A DNA stretch of 26,414 bases, taken from the NCBI GenBank assembly GCA_031278395.1, contig JAITKM010000011.1:1-26414 (forward strand), given 5' to 3'. The first letter of the stretch is position 1; the number at the start of each line of letters is the position of its first letter. The notes under the pieces are model-generated. The model did no database searches. It was not told the DNA's origin and saw only the letters and a list, made by a program, of their open reading frames with translations. Origin of the DNA: Deltaproteobacteria bacterium (GTDB taxonomy: Bacteria > Bdellovibrionota_C > UBA2361 > SZUA-149 > JAITKM01). Made by a program: the position numbers and the translations under genes. Below are positions 8,152 through 17,680 of this stretch, piece after piece.

Positions 8152-8309
8152 CCTAGACGTTAAGCCCTTATTTAGTTCCTTGAGGAGGGCGCCTTGACAA
8201 AGAATTGTATCGGAATTTTTTGGTTAATAAAAAACACAAAAACAGCGCAAACGCAAATATGAATAACAACGCCAACATGAATAATAATGCGTTCCTCGTA
8301 AAGTCACCC

Positions 8310-8342
8310 CTTAGGGAGGGCGACCCTACGGAGGATTGGTTG
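8310..8342 (+). promoter_or_regulatory. Hairpin and ribosome binding site of lptD
   Basis: A short stem TAGGG/CCCTA (around 8312-8328) lies directly ahead of GGAGG (8330-8334) and the TTG start at 8340. The Shine-Dalgarno match decides the start. The adjacent hairpin could limit access to it. Related G/C-rich segments occur at 769-785 and 15397-15412, so this may be a fragment of another small dispersed repeat. Confidence 0.4.
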
Positions 8343-10892
8343 AACAGTTACAAATTAATTCATAAACTAACATTTCTAGTTATTCTAACTGTTGTCTGGT
8401 TTTGGCTGACCGGGCAGGTTTCAGCTGAAGGGAATATTATTTATCGTGGTGGAGGTGAACCACTACTAATGAAAGATAATATGTTTGGTAATCAGCAGGA
8501 TAGAAATTCTAATAACATTCTAAAAAAAGAACAAATTGCTGAAAGAAAAAAAGTAGGAGGTTATACTACTAAAAGCTTAAGCCGAATTGATTTAAACTCA
8601 ACAGAATTTGAGCTGTCTGCCGATACAATAAATTTTTCTTCGGAAAACGAGACTGTATCTGCTCAAGGGAATGTGTTGTTTGGTTATCCGACTGGAACTT
8701 TGGAGGCAGACCGAATGCGGTTTAAGAATCAATCCAGTGAAGTATTTCTGGATGGTAATATTAAAGTTAATGACTTTGATTATACTGCAGAAGCTAAAGA
8801 AGCTTGGTTAAACCTAGAAACTAAAGAACTTAAAATTACTGACGGAACGATTTATCTTGAAGACGGAGATTTTAATTTAAAAGCCGAGCAAATTTCTAAA
8901 TCCACTACTGATGAATATAGTTTTAATGAGGTGGAGATGACAACTTGCGTTTGCCCAGACAATGACGATGTTTGTCCGTGGAAAATCAATGCGCATAGCG
9001 CAGATATTACTTACAATGGTTACGGTATAGCCTCTGATGCAGTTTTTGAAGTTGATGGTGTGCCGGTTTTATATCTGCCTTATTTTGCGTTTCCAGCTAA
9101 AACAGAAAGACAAACAGGCTTTTTACCACCTAGTATTGGCACTGGAAAATATAGTAATTTAAAATTGCGCTTGCCACTTTTTGTGGTTCTCGATGAATCG
9201 GCAGATTTAACTTTTACTCCACTCTATGAGGCTAGTACGCGAGCAGGTTTAGATTTAGAATTGCGCAAAGTTTTTTCTAAAAACCATAAATTAGAATTAG
9301 GCGGAAGCTATATTAGTGAAAGTATGCGCGCTGGCAAATTGCAAGGTCTTTCGACAACAGGAATTTATGATCCGCGATTAAAAGAAGATCGAGCGACTTA
9401 TTCAGTTAAGCATAATCTTGAAACTCGAATCGAAGAGTTGTCTTTGCAAATGATAACTGATGCTCGTTATGCAAATGATAAATTGATAGTTCGAGAAGAA
9501 ATTGATCCGCGGCTTAATCCTTATAATTCGCGTTTTTTAACTTCCGAGTCAGTTTTGCGCTTAACCGGAGATGATAAATATATGGCGGAGGTAGTAGCTG
9601 AATATAACGAGGCTTTAGTAGATAATCAAAAGGTTACTTTTCAAAAGATACCGTCATTTTATCTAAGTGGGAGTGAGTATTTTGATGTTTTAGGGGATAA
9701 TCCGTTTGGGGCAAGTTTAGTTTTAAATACTAATTTTTCGTCAGTGAATTTTTTAAGAGAAAACGGCTATGATGGCAACCGCACGGAAATTTATGAAAAG
9801 ATTACAATTCCTTTTAATTATAAAAATATTTTTAAAGCGGAGCTAAGTACGGATTTAAGAGCCAGCTATTATAGATTGTTAAATGATAGTATGCCGCAAG
9901 ATAATTATGGTTGGTTAGGGGATGTTTCTGGAGAGACAACGCGTTTTGTTCCGGGGTTTACTTATAAGCTGTCGTCAGTTTTGGAGCGCGTGTATCAGGT
10001 GAACGAAGATAGTTGGTTAAAAAAAATTGTTGATTTAGGTCCGCAGGCTGTTAGTCGCGAGTTAGTTAGAACTAAGCATACACTAGAGATGTTTATGCAA
10101 TATCGTTATGTGCCGAATATTAATCAGAGTAAAAATCCGCAATTTGATTATGAAGATCATTTGTCGGAAAAAAGCTTGTTAACCTACGGAATTGCGCAAA
10201 GTTTGTATGGTAAGTATGAACCTTATAATGAGAATCTTTATGGGATTGAAGAAATTACGCCAGAATTGGAAGATTTAGAACAGTTAAAAGTTAGTGAAGC
10301 GTTGAGCCAAAAATTTGGTGTGCAGCGAACAGCGTATCGCAAGAAGAAAGGGCATATTCGAGAGTTGGCGCGTTTAGAGTTAGGGCAAAGTCTAAATGTT
10401 TTGGATAATGTTGAGCAGCCGTTTGATAGAACTATTAGCCATAGTGATTTTTCGGATTTAATGGCTAACCTTACTTTTTATCCAAATGATCATTTTTTAT
10501 TTCGAGTGAAATCAAATTATAGTGTATCGGATAATAGGTTTAATTCTTATAGTATTGAGCCGAGATTTTTGGACAACCGAGGCGACGAATTAAGGTTAAA
10601 ATTTCATTATATTGATCAACAGATAAAACAATTAGAAGGAGGTTTGCAGGTTCGTTTGTTGAAGAATACTAAGTTTGGTTATTATACTATTTACGATGAT
10701 TATACGCGTGAGTTTTTAGAAGAGAGATTAGCTTTTCGTTTTTATAGTAGTTGTGGATGTTGGACGGTTGATGTGGGGTATTCCAAAAAATATAATCCAC
10801 GCGATAACGCCTTAATGCTCAATATTAGTTTGTTAGGTTTAGGTGAGTTTGGCAAATCGTTCTCCACAATTGATAGTGGTAGCCGACGCTAA
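8340..10892 (+). CDS. lptD: LPS-assembly outer-membrane protein LptD
   Basis: LptD with LptE inserts lipopolysaccharide into the outer leaflet. I choose the TTG start at 8340. GGAGG lies 5 bp upstream, and it gives a normal signal peptide (a positive start, then LTFLVILTVVWFWLTGQVSA). The open frame extends back to 8205 through a low-complexity Asn-rich stretch that looks like leader. The LptA-like jellyroll runs over roughly residues 50-190 of the mature protein (DTINFSSENETVSAQGNV onwards). A Cys-containing turn (CVCPDNDDVCPW) follows, then the hallmark VPVLYLPYFAFP and a long barrel. A C-terminal CGCW pair offers partners for the inter-domain disulfides known in this family. About 850 aa is typical. 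Confidence 0.92.
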   Translation: MNSYKLIHKLTFLVILTVVWFWLTGQVSAEGNIIYRGGGEPLLMKDNMFGNQQDRNSNNILKKEQIAERKKVGGYTTKSLSRIDLNSTEFELSADTINFSSENETVSAQGNVLFGYPTGTLEADRMRFKNQSSEVFLDGNIKVNDFDYTAEAKEAWLNLETKELKITDGTIYLEDGDFNLKAEQISKSTTDEYSFNEVEMTTCVCPDNDDVCPWKINAHSADITYNGYGIASDAVFEVDGVPVLYLPYFAFPAKTERQTGFLPPSIGTGKYSNLKLRLPLFVVLDESADLTFTPLYEASTRAGLDLELRKVFSKNHKLELGGSYISESMRAGKLQGLSTTGIYDPRLKEDRATYSVKHNLETRIEELSLQMITDARYANDKLIVREEIDPRLNPYNSRFLTSESVLRLTGDDKYMAEVVAEYNEALVDNQKVTFQKIPSFYLSGSEYFDVLGDNPFGASLVLNTNFSSVNFLRENGYDGNRTEIYEKITIPFNYKNIFKAELSTDLRASYYRLLNDSMPQDNYGWLGDVSGETTRFVPGFTYKLSSVLERVYQVNEDSWLKKIVDLGPQAVSRELVRTKHTLEMFMQYRYVPNINQSKNPQFDYEDHLSEKSLLTYGIAQSLYGKYEPYNENLYGIEEITPELEDLEQLKVSEALSQKFGVQRTAYRKKKGHIRELARLELGQSLNVLDNVEQPFDRTISHSDFSDLMANLTFYPNDHFLFRVKSNYSVSDNRFNSYSIEPRFLDNRGDELRLKFHYIDQQIKQLEGGLQVRLLKNTKFGYYTIYDDYTREFLEERLAFRFYSSCGCWTVDVGYSKKYNPRDNALMLNISLLGLGEFGKSFSTIDSGSRR

Positions 10893-10918
10893 TTGTTGAT
10901 AAAAGTATCTGTTGCAAA

Positions 10919-11113
10919 TTATTTATTCAGTTCGCCGGAATCTTTATCGTTTTTTGGGTTTTGTTGTTCATAAATGTTGTATTGAATTAGAGTGTAAGGA
11001 ACATTTGACTCTGTTTCCACAGCAATATAATTTGAACGCTCGCTCAGAAAATTGGTGATTAACCAATCTAAATCTGGATCTTCCGATTCGTGAGAGTAAA
11101 AAGCCCTACCCAT
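10919..11113 (-). CDS. Small acidic protein of unknown function
   Basis: This gene encodes about 64 aa from the ATG at 11113, which has GGAGAT 7 bp upstream. An ATG at 11128 would overlap that site and add five residues. The product is acidic, with a plausible coding composition (SHESEDPDLDWLITNFLSER). It has no signal peptide, membrane segment or motif I recognise. It converges on lptD, with 26 bp between stops. It could be a spurious frame. The well-placed Shine-Dalgarno and the lack of any overlapping gene argue for a real small gene. Confidence 0.42.
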   Translation of the reverse strand: MGRAFYSHESEDPDLDWLITNFLSERSNYIAVETESNVPYTLIQYNIYEQQNPKNDKDSGELNK

Positions 11114-11128
11114 AAAATTTATCTCCAT

Positions 11129-11397
11129 TTACTTGTAAAAAATCTTCAATAAAGCCTTTTTCAATAACTTTATCGGTTATATTGATTTATATTGATTATT
11201 TCGACTGTTTATTCTCTTGACTTGAGTAGTTTTTTAAAAACAAATTTTTTACTAAAAAATTGATATATTTAACTGGTTATAGTTCTGCTCCATGAGGAAG
11301 ATGCGCTATATAGGGCAAAATTTTAAAGAAAAATTTTGAGTAAATTTAAAGATTATGTCATATAGCTCACCAAAAAAATCTAACTTCTTATAAAATT
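11129..11397. other. Intergenic region, possible promoter of GT39 gene
   Basis: This divergent A/T-rich gap contains a 9-bp inverted repeat (CAAAATTTT at 11316-11324 with AAAATTTTG at 11330-11338). No gene, tRNA or clear sigma-54 -24/-12 element was found. Promoters for both flanking genes must lie here, but no confident -35/-10 pair stands out. Confidence 0.3.
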
Positions 11398-13230
11398 ATG
11401 AGTAAAAAAGGTAAAAAACAACATTTAGATAATCAGCAGCTTAGTAACCAAAGTTCAATCCAGAATCAAAATTATAAAAATGTTACAGGGTTCAAGAAAA
11501 TTTTTACTTTCTTAGATAAACCAAAAAACCAAAAACCATTGTTCTGGGGCGTTTTACTTTTTATAGTTTTGGTTTCTTTCCTTACGCACTTTCGTGGTTA
11601 CCAAAAACCTGCCCACTTCTTTTGGGACGAAAATTATCACACCCCCTCAGCTTATAAATATTTACATAAAACATTTTACATGGAGCCACACCCGCCGCTT
11701 GGAAAATTATTTATTGCTTGGGGAGAGTATCTTTACAACTACACAGGTTTGTTAGATTGGCTGGGACCAATTGGCTTCACTAAAAGGGGCGACTATGTAT
11801 ATAGCGAACTTGATGATGTAATCGACAGAAAGGTTACTGCGGAAAAAGAGGATTTATTAAGTGAGAAAAATATTGATATTTGGGATCTTAAAATCAAAAA
11901 AGATACTAAAAATAGAAAAAAAACTAAGGTCACAGAGAGCGATAAAGAAGAAGTAGAAGATGACCCAAATAATCAATGGACAGTTTTAGATGAACTGACT
12001 TCTAAATCTTATATAAAAACTGCCCATAAACAAATGCAGTTTTTAGGCTTACGCTTTTTCCCAACCCTATTTAGCTGGTTGAGCGTGCCAGTGTTTTTTT
12101 TCATACTCTATCAATTATCCAGCCGACCACTTTTAGCTTTGGCATTTACCTCACTCTACCTGTTTGAAAATAGTATGATTTTGCATTTTCGGAGCGCGAT
12201 GCTGGATAGTATTCAGATTTTCTTTATTTTAACAGCCATTAGTTATTTTTTGCATTTATTCAAAACTCAAGCCGAGACAAAGTGGTTTCAGTATATTATT
12301 TGGGGCAGCATAATTAGCTTGGCCATCGCAACCAAAATTACAGGGGCGATTCTTGGATTTTTGTTTTTGTTTGTTTGTTTTAAAAATTTTAATTACCGCG
12401 AATATTTAAACAATCTTAAGGCGCAATTTGTGCGCGTGATGCTGGCAGGAGTAAGTTTTTTTGTAGGCTTAGTCACGCCGTTTTTAGTTGTGTTGTATAT
12501 CCATTTTAGTTTGGCGCAAGTGGTTGATAAAGAAGGGAATTGGTATGAAGTCTCTCCTGAACTGCAGAGTGTTATTCAAAATGGACTAGCGGGTGAGTTA
12601 AAATATTTTCCATTGTTTGTTAACGAGGCTTTTAAATTTACAAAAAAATATAATAAAGGGGTGCCAGCTTTAGATGTTTGCAAAAGTGATGAAAATGGTT
12701 CTGCGCCAATGACTTGGATGTTTGGTGGCAAAAGCATAAATTATAGCTGGAAGAAAGGCGAACATTGCAATAATAAAGGCACGGCTTATTATTATTTACA
12801 AGCTAATCCTTTAATTTTGGCAATTTCATTTTTCGGATTATTATTTGCTTTCATTTTAGTTAGCGGTCGGCTGTTTTATGGGTTGCAAATCACGGATCAA
12901 GAAAGTTTTAAGTATATGTTAATCTTTTTATTCCTTTATATAGTATATATGCTGACGGTATTTAATATACCGCGTGTCATGTATTTCTACCATTATTTTA
13001 TACCGTATATTTTTACCATGCTAATTACTTTCAATATCTTTTTATACGCGTTTAAAAAATATATAGTTAAAAAGGATTTAATAGTTTTACTAGCTTTGGT
13101 ATTTTTTGTAATTCAAATTGTAGCGGTCTATCATTTTTATTCGCCATTTATTTATGCCAATTGTTTAACAACAGAAGAGTTTTATAAAAGGGATTGGTTT
13201 GACTTGTGGAAGTTATTGCCAATTATGTAG
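11398..13230 (+). CDS. GT39 family (PMT-like) membrane glycosyltransferase
   Basis: This 610-aa polytopic protein resembles dolichyl/polyprenyl-phosphate-mannose protein mannosyltransferases. The diagnostic first periplasmic loop is present: FFWDENYHTPSAYKYL with the Asp-Glu pair, then EPHPPLGKLFIAWGEYL, the conserved HPPLGK motif. About ten hydrophobic segments follow, among them LFWGVLLFIVLVSFLTHF and an internal set from residue 215 on. FGGKSINYSW and MYFYHYF are also features of this family. A charged insert (about residues 140-200, rich in Lys, Glu and Asp) interrupts the first loop region and is unusual. Such enzymes transfer mannose from a lipid carrier to exported proteins; the target is unknown. 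It is followed by the PA14 gene, 58 bp downstream. Confidence 0.85.
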   Translation: MSKKGKKQHLDNQQLSNQSSIQNQNYKNVTGFKKIFTFLDKPKNQKPLFWGVLLFIVLVSFLTHFRGYQKPAHFFWDENYHTPSAYKYLHKTFYMEPHPPLGKLFIAWGEYLYNYTGLLDWLGPIGFTKRGDYVYSELDDVIDRKVTAEKEDLLSEKNIDIWDLKIKKDTKNRKKTKVTESDKEEVEDDPNNQWTVLDELTSKSYIKTAHKQMQFLGLRFFPTLFSWLSVPVFFFILYQLSSRPLLALAFTSLYLFENSMILHFRSAMLDSIQIFFILTAISYFLHLFKTQAETKWFQYIIWGSIISLAIATKITGAILGFLFLFVCFKNFNYREYLNNLKAQFVRVMLAGVSFFVGLVTPFLVVLYIHFSLAQVVDKEGNWYEVSPELQSVIQNGLAGELKYFPLFVNEAFKFTKKYNKGVPALDVCKSDENGSAPMTWMFGGKSINYSWKKGEHCNNKGTAYYYLQANPLILAISFFGLLFAFILVSGRLFYGLQITDQESFKYMLIFLFLYIVYMLTVFNIPRVMYFYHYFIPYIFTMLITFNIFLYAFKKYIVKKDLIVLLALVFFVIQIVAVYHFYSPFIYANCLTTEEFYKRDWFDLWKLLPIM

Positions 13231-13288
13231 GAAGCTCAGATAAAAGATTCCCTGAATTATTAGAGATGTCTTAAAATAATCAATTATT

Positions 13289-13849
13289 ATGGAAATTAGA
13301 AAATATATTTTATTAATTTGTTGCTTAGGTTCAATGTTGGTTGTGTTTCCGCCAATGTGTTCTAATGTGTTGAGAGTGCCAACTTTAAAAATGGTTTTAA
13401 CCGAAAATAATGGCAATATCGCAAACCTAGATTCAGAAAGAAAAGTAAAATATCAAAAAACATATAAGGTGGCTAGCGTACAAATAAATTATGGGGATAA
13501 GTTAGATATTCCAGACGTGGGACGTTTAGGTATTAAGGGCAATATTTTCTTAGATTACACAACTAAAATGCTGGTAACTAAAGCCGGGAAGTTTGTTTTT
13601 AAAATTTCTTCCGATGATGGTTTTAGATTAAAAATCGATGGACATATAATTGCAGAACATCCAGAAAATCGCCCTTTTCAATTAACTTCAGGGACTGTGT
13701 ATTTAGACGAAGGTGAGCATAATTTAGAGCTAACTTATTACCAAGGTTATGGACCAATGGGGCTTGAGGCTATGTATTCCAGAGAAGGTGGAAGAACGAC
13801 CTTACTTGGTAAAAACATCTTAGGAGTAAAATTTAAGCTTCCCAAGTAA
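13289..13849 (+). CDS. PA14-domain exported protein
   Basis: This 186-aa protein has an N-terminal hydrophobic segment (YILLICCLGSMLVVF) likely to be a signal peptide or anchor. A PA14 beta-barrel domain fills the rest: GKFVFKISSDDGFRLKIDG, then YLDEGEHNLELTYYQGYGPMGLEAMY. PA14 domains usually bind carbohydrate. The SDDGxRLxID motif with the paired Asp residues is the canonical calcium/sugar site of the fold. It is placed directly after a protein mannosyltransferase, so recognition of a glycan is plausible but unproven. It converges on the response-regulator gene. Confidence 0.8.
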   Translation: MEIRKYILLICCLGSMLVVFPPMCSNVLRVPTLKMVLTENNGNIANLDSERKVKYQKTYKVASVQINYGDKLDIPDVGRLGIKGNIFLDYTTKMLVTKAGKFVFKISSDDGFRLKIDGHIIAEHPENRPFQLTSGTVYLDEGEHNLELTYYQGYGPMGLEAMYSREGGRTTLLGKNILGVKFKLPK

Positions 13850-13911
13850 GTTTCCTCAAAGGCGGAAAATTCATGCTTTTGGCAAATGGAACAGAGGATA
13901 AGTGGTGTCTA

Positions 13912-15306
13912 TCATTTTGCCGAGTTTAAAATGCGCAGCATTGAAGAGCGGTCGAGATTTAAATATCTAGCAGCTTGAGATTGGTTATTATCAAATTTAT
14001 CTAAAGCAGTTTGTATTAATTTTAGCTCATATTGTTTGACTGTTGATCTAAAGTCTGCAAATTTTGCCGGCGCAAGAGCAGTCGAGGGGTTCAAATCTGT
14101 TCCTCCAAGCCTCAAATCCTCAACCTCAATTATACGGTGTCCTTTAAAATTAGCATAATACACAGCCGCTTCAATACAGGCTTTTAACTCTCGAACATTA
14201 CCTAACCAGTCTTGATGTTGCAGTCGACTGATTGCTGCTAAGCTAAAACCATGCACTAACAGATTTTCTTTCAAAGTCAGGTTTCGCACAAAAAACTCAG
14301 CGAGCGGAATAATATCCTCTTTTCTTTCACGCAGCGGTGGCAGCTGAATTAAAATATGCGAAATTCGGTGATACAAATCCAGTCTAAACTTTTCTGTTGC
14401 AATCCGCTTAGTAATATCCTTATTCGTGGCGCTAATCAGTCGAAAATCTGAAACAATTTCCTGATTTGTCCCGACAGCTCTGAACTTTTTTTCCTGCAAC
14501 ACTCTTAAAATAGTAAGTTGTGTTTCAAGCGGCAATTCAGCAATCTCATCAATAAATAACGTGCCATTGTTTGCCTCTTCAATTAGTCCTTTGCGCACAT
14601 CAATTGCGCCCGTAAACGCACCTTTGCGATGTCCAAAGAGTTCGCTATTAATTAAGTCGCCACTCACAAAGTTGGGATAACAAACAACAAAATTTTTACG
14701 ATGATGTTTTTGATTTTCAAAAATAGCCTGGGCAACTAAACCTTTACCCGTGCCAGTTTCGCCTAAAATCAGAACAGGCAACGCATTGGACGTTGCATAC
14801 TCGATTGTTTCGACAACTTCACGCATCGCGCGGTCTTTATAAAACAAGCCAGGATAATCTAATTTCAAAGTTACGCTTTGCGCCAGTTCAGAATAACTTT
14901 TTTTAAGCTTAGCAAATTTTAACGCATCACGAATTAGAGCTAACAAATGATCTGGATTAGCTGGTTTGGTCAGAAAACTTGCCGCACCATTATTTAAGGC
15001 TTGAATGCCAAATTTATCGTCGCTATGCCCTGTTAAAACCAAAATACGAAGGTTAGAATCCACTTGCAATAATTTGCCTATTAAGTTCAATCCACTCTCT
15101 GGACCAAGATTATTATCAAGCGAAAGATCAAGGATCACAACTTGTGCTGCTGTTACTTTTAGCTGAGTTAGCGCTTTTAGCTCAGTTGCAGCATAGATAT
15201 AGTTTAAACTACTCTCTCGGCGTTTTAAGGCTTTAATTAATGCCAAGGCAGTTGTCTCATCATCGTCAACCAATAAAACAGTGTTATTATTTACTTCATA
15301 CTTCAT
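13912..15306 (-). CDS. NtrC-family sigma-54-dependent response regulator
   Basis: This 464-aa protein has the standard three-part architecture. The receiver is at residues 8-125, with VDDD at 13-16, the phospho-acceptor D60 in VVILDLSL and conserved K114 in FLTKPA. The AAA+ ATPase has Walker A GETGTGKG (182-189), the sigma-54-contacting GAFTGA loop (229-234) and Walker B TLFIDE (249-254). The C-terminal Fis-type HTH covers QSQAARYLNLDRSSMLRIL. On phosphorylation it should activate sigma-54 RNA polymerase at remote promoters. No partner histidine kinase is in the window, and no clear sigma-54 promoter was seen beside any gene here. It lies 114 bp downstream of the ppiD-like gene on the same strand. 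Confidence 0.93.
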   Translation of the reverse strand: MKYEVNNNTVLLVDDDETTALALIKALKRRESSLNYIYAATELKALTQLKVTAAQVVILDLSLDNNLGPESGLNLIGKLLQVDSNLRILVLTGHSDDKFGIQALNNGAASFLTKPANPDHLLALIRDALKFAKLKKSYSELAQSVTLKLDYPGLFYKDRAMREVVETIEYATSNALPVLILGETGTGKGLVAQAIFENQKHHRKNFVVCYPNFVSGDLINSELFGHRKGAFTGAIDVRKGLIEEANNGTLFIDEIAELPLETQLTILRVLQEKKFRAVGTNQEIVSDFRLISATNKDITKRIATEKFRLDLYHRISHILIQLPPLRERKEDIIPLAEFFVRNLTLKENLLVHGFSLAAISRLQHQDWLGNVRELKACIEAAVYYANFKGHRIIEVEDLRLGGTDLNPSTALAPAKFADFRSTVKQYELKLIQTALDKFDNNQSQAARYLNLDRSSMLRILNSAK

Positions 15307-15420
15307 AACTACTACAGTATAATTTCACTGCTGCTCAATACACAGGCAGGATTGTCTGTGCTAGGTTAAGCTAACAGCTCAATCTTATTTCGACGCAGGG
15401 TGTCGCCCCTTTATTAAAAA

Positions 15421-17349
15421 TTAAATCTCGGCGTCGTCGTTAAACGCATCTGGATTAATTGTTATTTTTGAATGTTTTTTCAAATTGGATATTAAACTCT
15501 CTAACAAAGTGTTTTGGAACTTATCTCGTTCTTGTTCAATAATTTGCTTTTTTTGTTCAGCCAATTTGGCTGTATCTGCGGGAGTTAAACTGTTTAATTC
15601 AAAAATATAAAAACTATTACCATAACGTTGGACGCTTGCGCTGATCGGTTGCTCTAGCGTTAAATTAAAAACTGCTGCTTTTAAAGCTGGACTTTGGAAT
15701 AACAACACAGAATTATCTGAACGAGAAACTGAAGCTATTTGGTCGACTTTTAAATTTTTGACTTTAGCTACGCGGGCTAAATCTTTCTGCTCTTTTAAAG
15801 TTGCTAACAGCTGATTAGCATTTTCTAACGCAAGCTCTTTAGATTTTTCAATCCTAAAATCATGCTCAACATTAGCTCGGATAGTTTTTAACTCTGGCAG
15901 GCGTGGCTCTTTAATTTCATCAATTAGCAGAACAACAAAATTGCCATTAGCTTCAATAACTTCAAGAGCGCCTTGCTTCATACTAAGTGCAATTTCGCCA
16001 AGTAAATCATTGCCCTCTTTGGTATTAGCGACTTTAGTTTGGGGATTTAATTTTTGACTTGTCGCAAAATCTTTAAAAGTTTGCTCCCGATTTTCTCGAA
16101 CTCGCCAATTGTCGACAAAATTAGCCGCCGCATTTTTAGCGTAAATTGGTGCCGTATCTGTTTTTAAATCAGTAATAATTTGGTCTTTAATTTGTTCTAA
16201 TGGTTGAAATTTTTCTTGAATGACATCTTCAACTAAAACTATATAGTACGCCTTTTCTGAATTAATAATTTCTGACAACTCGCCAGTCTTTAATTCAAAA
16301 ATTTTATTCTTAATTAATTCTGGAATATCGCCGTAATTTAATTCTCCCAAATCGCCACCTTTATTTTTGGTAGCCCGGTCATCAGAAAATTTTTGAGCTA
16401 GTTTAGCAAAGTTCTCACCGTTATTGAGGCGGGCTTTTATATCTAAAGCTAATTTTTTTTGGGCTTCTTCGTTTTGCTCGTCTTTATTAATAACAATTTG
16501 TCTTAGCCTATATTTAGGCACGGCTTGAAATGCCAAACGTTGTTTTTCATATTCATTTTGAATATCGTCAGTGCTAACCTCGACCAAATTTTTAAAATTG
16601 GCTGGTTCAAACTCGACAAAAGAATAAGTAACAGACTTTGGTCCTAGATAAGCTTCTTGGTTTTTAGTGAAAAATTTTTGTAATTCGTCTTCTTGTATTT
16701 GAATCTTTTTTATATAATCTGCGGAATTAAATTCAACATATGAGAATGAATATAGGTTGTTTTCCGTTTGATAAAGTTCTTCGATTTCTTTGTCTAACGG
16801 AATATAGGCATCGCCTAATATTTTGATAAAAGTTTTGGCTAGCACTTGCTCTTTGGTTTTATTCTCAAGCTTTCTTTCTGTTATTCTTAACATGTTAAGA
16901 TAGGCAGAAAAATTCTGTTTATTTAACTCACCTAATTGTGGAATAGCCTCAATGTCTTTTTTTATTTGGGATTTAATTAGTTCGAGGGGTACTAGAATTC
17001 CGTTATTTTTGGCAAAATCTAGCAGCAGAATTTTTGAAATTAAATCTTGAATTGCGCGCTGGGACAAATTTTTACGGAGTTCTGCTTCAAGTTGGTCTTC
17101 TATTTTCTCGAAAATATCTCCGTATTGCAGGCGCAGCATATTTTTAGTGAAATTATAAAGTTCTTCTTCGTTTGCTCGTAGTTGATTAAAACTAATTTCT
17201 GTCGTATTAACTGTTGCTACGTGATTTCTAGTGCGAATAGCGCCAGTGTTGAATATGTCGATACCAAAACTTAGCATGAGCAGAACAACAAAAATTGTAA
17301 TTGTTGATTTAATAATGGAATGTTTGTGTTTTTGAAATAGAGTAAACAT
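15421..17349 (-). CDS. ppiD: PpiD/SurA-like periplasmic peptidyl-prolyl isomerase
   Basis: This 642-aa protein is anchored by one N-terminal membrane helix (ITIFVVLLMLSFGIDIF), as in PpiD. A SurA_N_3-like chaperone region covers roughly residues 40-260. A parvulin rotamase domain lies around 275-395: YRLRQIVINKDEQN, then FAKLAQKFSDDRATKNKGGDLG. A second degenerate chaperone/parvulin-like part follows, to the C-terminus. PpiD acts at the Sec translocon exit on emerging envelope proteins. Length matches PpiD (about 620 aa), not SurA. Its ATG at 17349 is only 14 bp from the divergent ATG at 17364. Confidence 0.88.
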   Translation of the reverse strand: MFTLFQKHKHSIIKSTITIFVVLLMLSFGIDIFNTGAIRTRNHVATVNTTEISFNQLRANEEELYNFTKNMLRLQYGDIFEKIEDQLEAELRKNLSQRAIQDLISKILLLDFAKNNGILVPLELIKSQIKKDIEAIPQLGELNKQNFSAYLNMLRITERKLENKTKEQVLAKTFIKILGDAYIPLDKEIEELYQTENNLYSFSYVEFNSADYIKKIQIQEDELQKFFTKNQEAYLGPKSVTYSFVEFEPANFKNLVEVSTDDIQNEYEKQRLAFQAVPKYRLRQIVINKDEQNEEAQKKLALDIKARLNNGENFAKLAQKFSDDRATKNKGGDLGELNYGDIPELIKNKIFELKTGELSEIINSEKAYYIVLVEDVIQEKFQPLEQIKDQIITDLKTDTAPIYAKNAAANFVDNWRVRENREQTFKDFATSQKLNPQTKVANTKEGNDLLGEIALSMKQGALEVIEANGNFVVLLIDEIKEPRLPELKTIRANVEHDFRIEKSKELALENANQLLATLKEQKDLARVAKVKNLKVDQIASVSRSDNSVLLFQSPALKAAVFNLTLEQPISASVQRYGNSFYIFELNSLTPADTAKLAEQKKQIIEQERDKFQNTLLESLISNLKKHSKITINPDAFNDDAEI

Positions 17350-17363
17350 GTTTTAAACTTTTT

Positions 17364-17630
17364 ATGTATCAAGAATTAATATTTATCAAGCTACCGCCCG
17401 AACATATTGTAACAATGAAATTTATTTTGGAGAGTTACGAAGGTTTGGGCATTATCAGAACTTTAAACGCCGAACGCGGCAGGCTCGTTATTATAGCACC
17501 TAGCGATTCAATGCAAACTTTAAAAGGACTTTTGAAATCTTTAAAAAATGAGATTTTTGTTGAGGAAATAGACGCCCCGCCAGAAATAAGTAGCGATTGG
17601 TTAATGAATGAGTATTTTAGTGACAAATAG
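17364..17630 (+). CDS. DUF4911-like small protein
   Basis: This 88-aa protein follows the DUF4911 pattern. A short strand (ELIFIKLPPEHIVTMKFILE) leads to SYEGLGIIRTLNAERGRLVI, then a helix ending in LLKSLKNE. The family function is unknown. The start at 17364 matches the family N-terminus even though it has no good Shine-Dalgarno and only 14 bp separate it from the divergent ppiD-like start. A start at Met18 would remove the conserved first strand. The protein is cytosolic and has no cysteines. Confidence 0.7.
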   Translation: MYQELIFIKLPPEHIVTMKFILESYEGLGIIRTLNAERGRLVIIAPSDSMQTLKGLLKSLKNEIFVEEIDAPPEISSDWLMNEYFSDK

Positions 17631-17640
17631 TTTCCTGCTT

Positions 17641-17680
17641 CTGGTTTCTGGTATGGGGTTACTTTGTTTTCTTATTTTTT
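17641..17680 (+). repeat. Partial copy of the inverted-repeat family (copy B)
   Basis: TTCTGGTATGGGGTTACTTT followed by GTTTTCTTATT resembles one terminus of the MITE-like family (TTCTGGTACAGGGTTACTTT). No matching opposite end was found before the cyclophilin gene at 17798, so this is probably a truncated remnant. The match could be partly chance. Confidence 0.35.

Noticed and set aside
15307-15420. Sigma-54 promoter or terminator between the ppiD-like and response-regulator genes
   Set aside because: Only weak 4-5 bp stems and no -24/-12 consensus were found. A G/C-rich piece near 15397-15412 resembles fragments elsewhere but supports no function.
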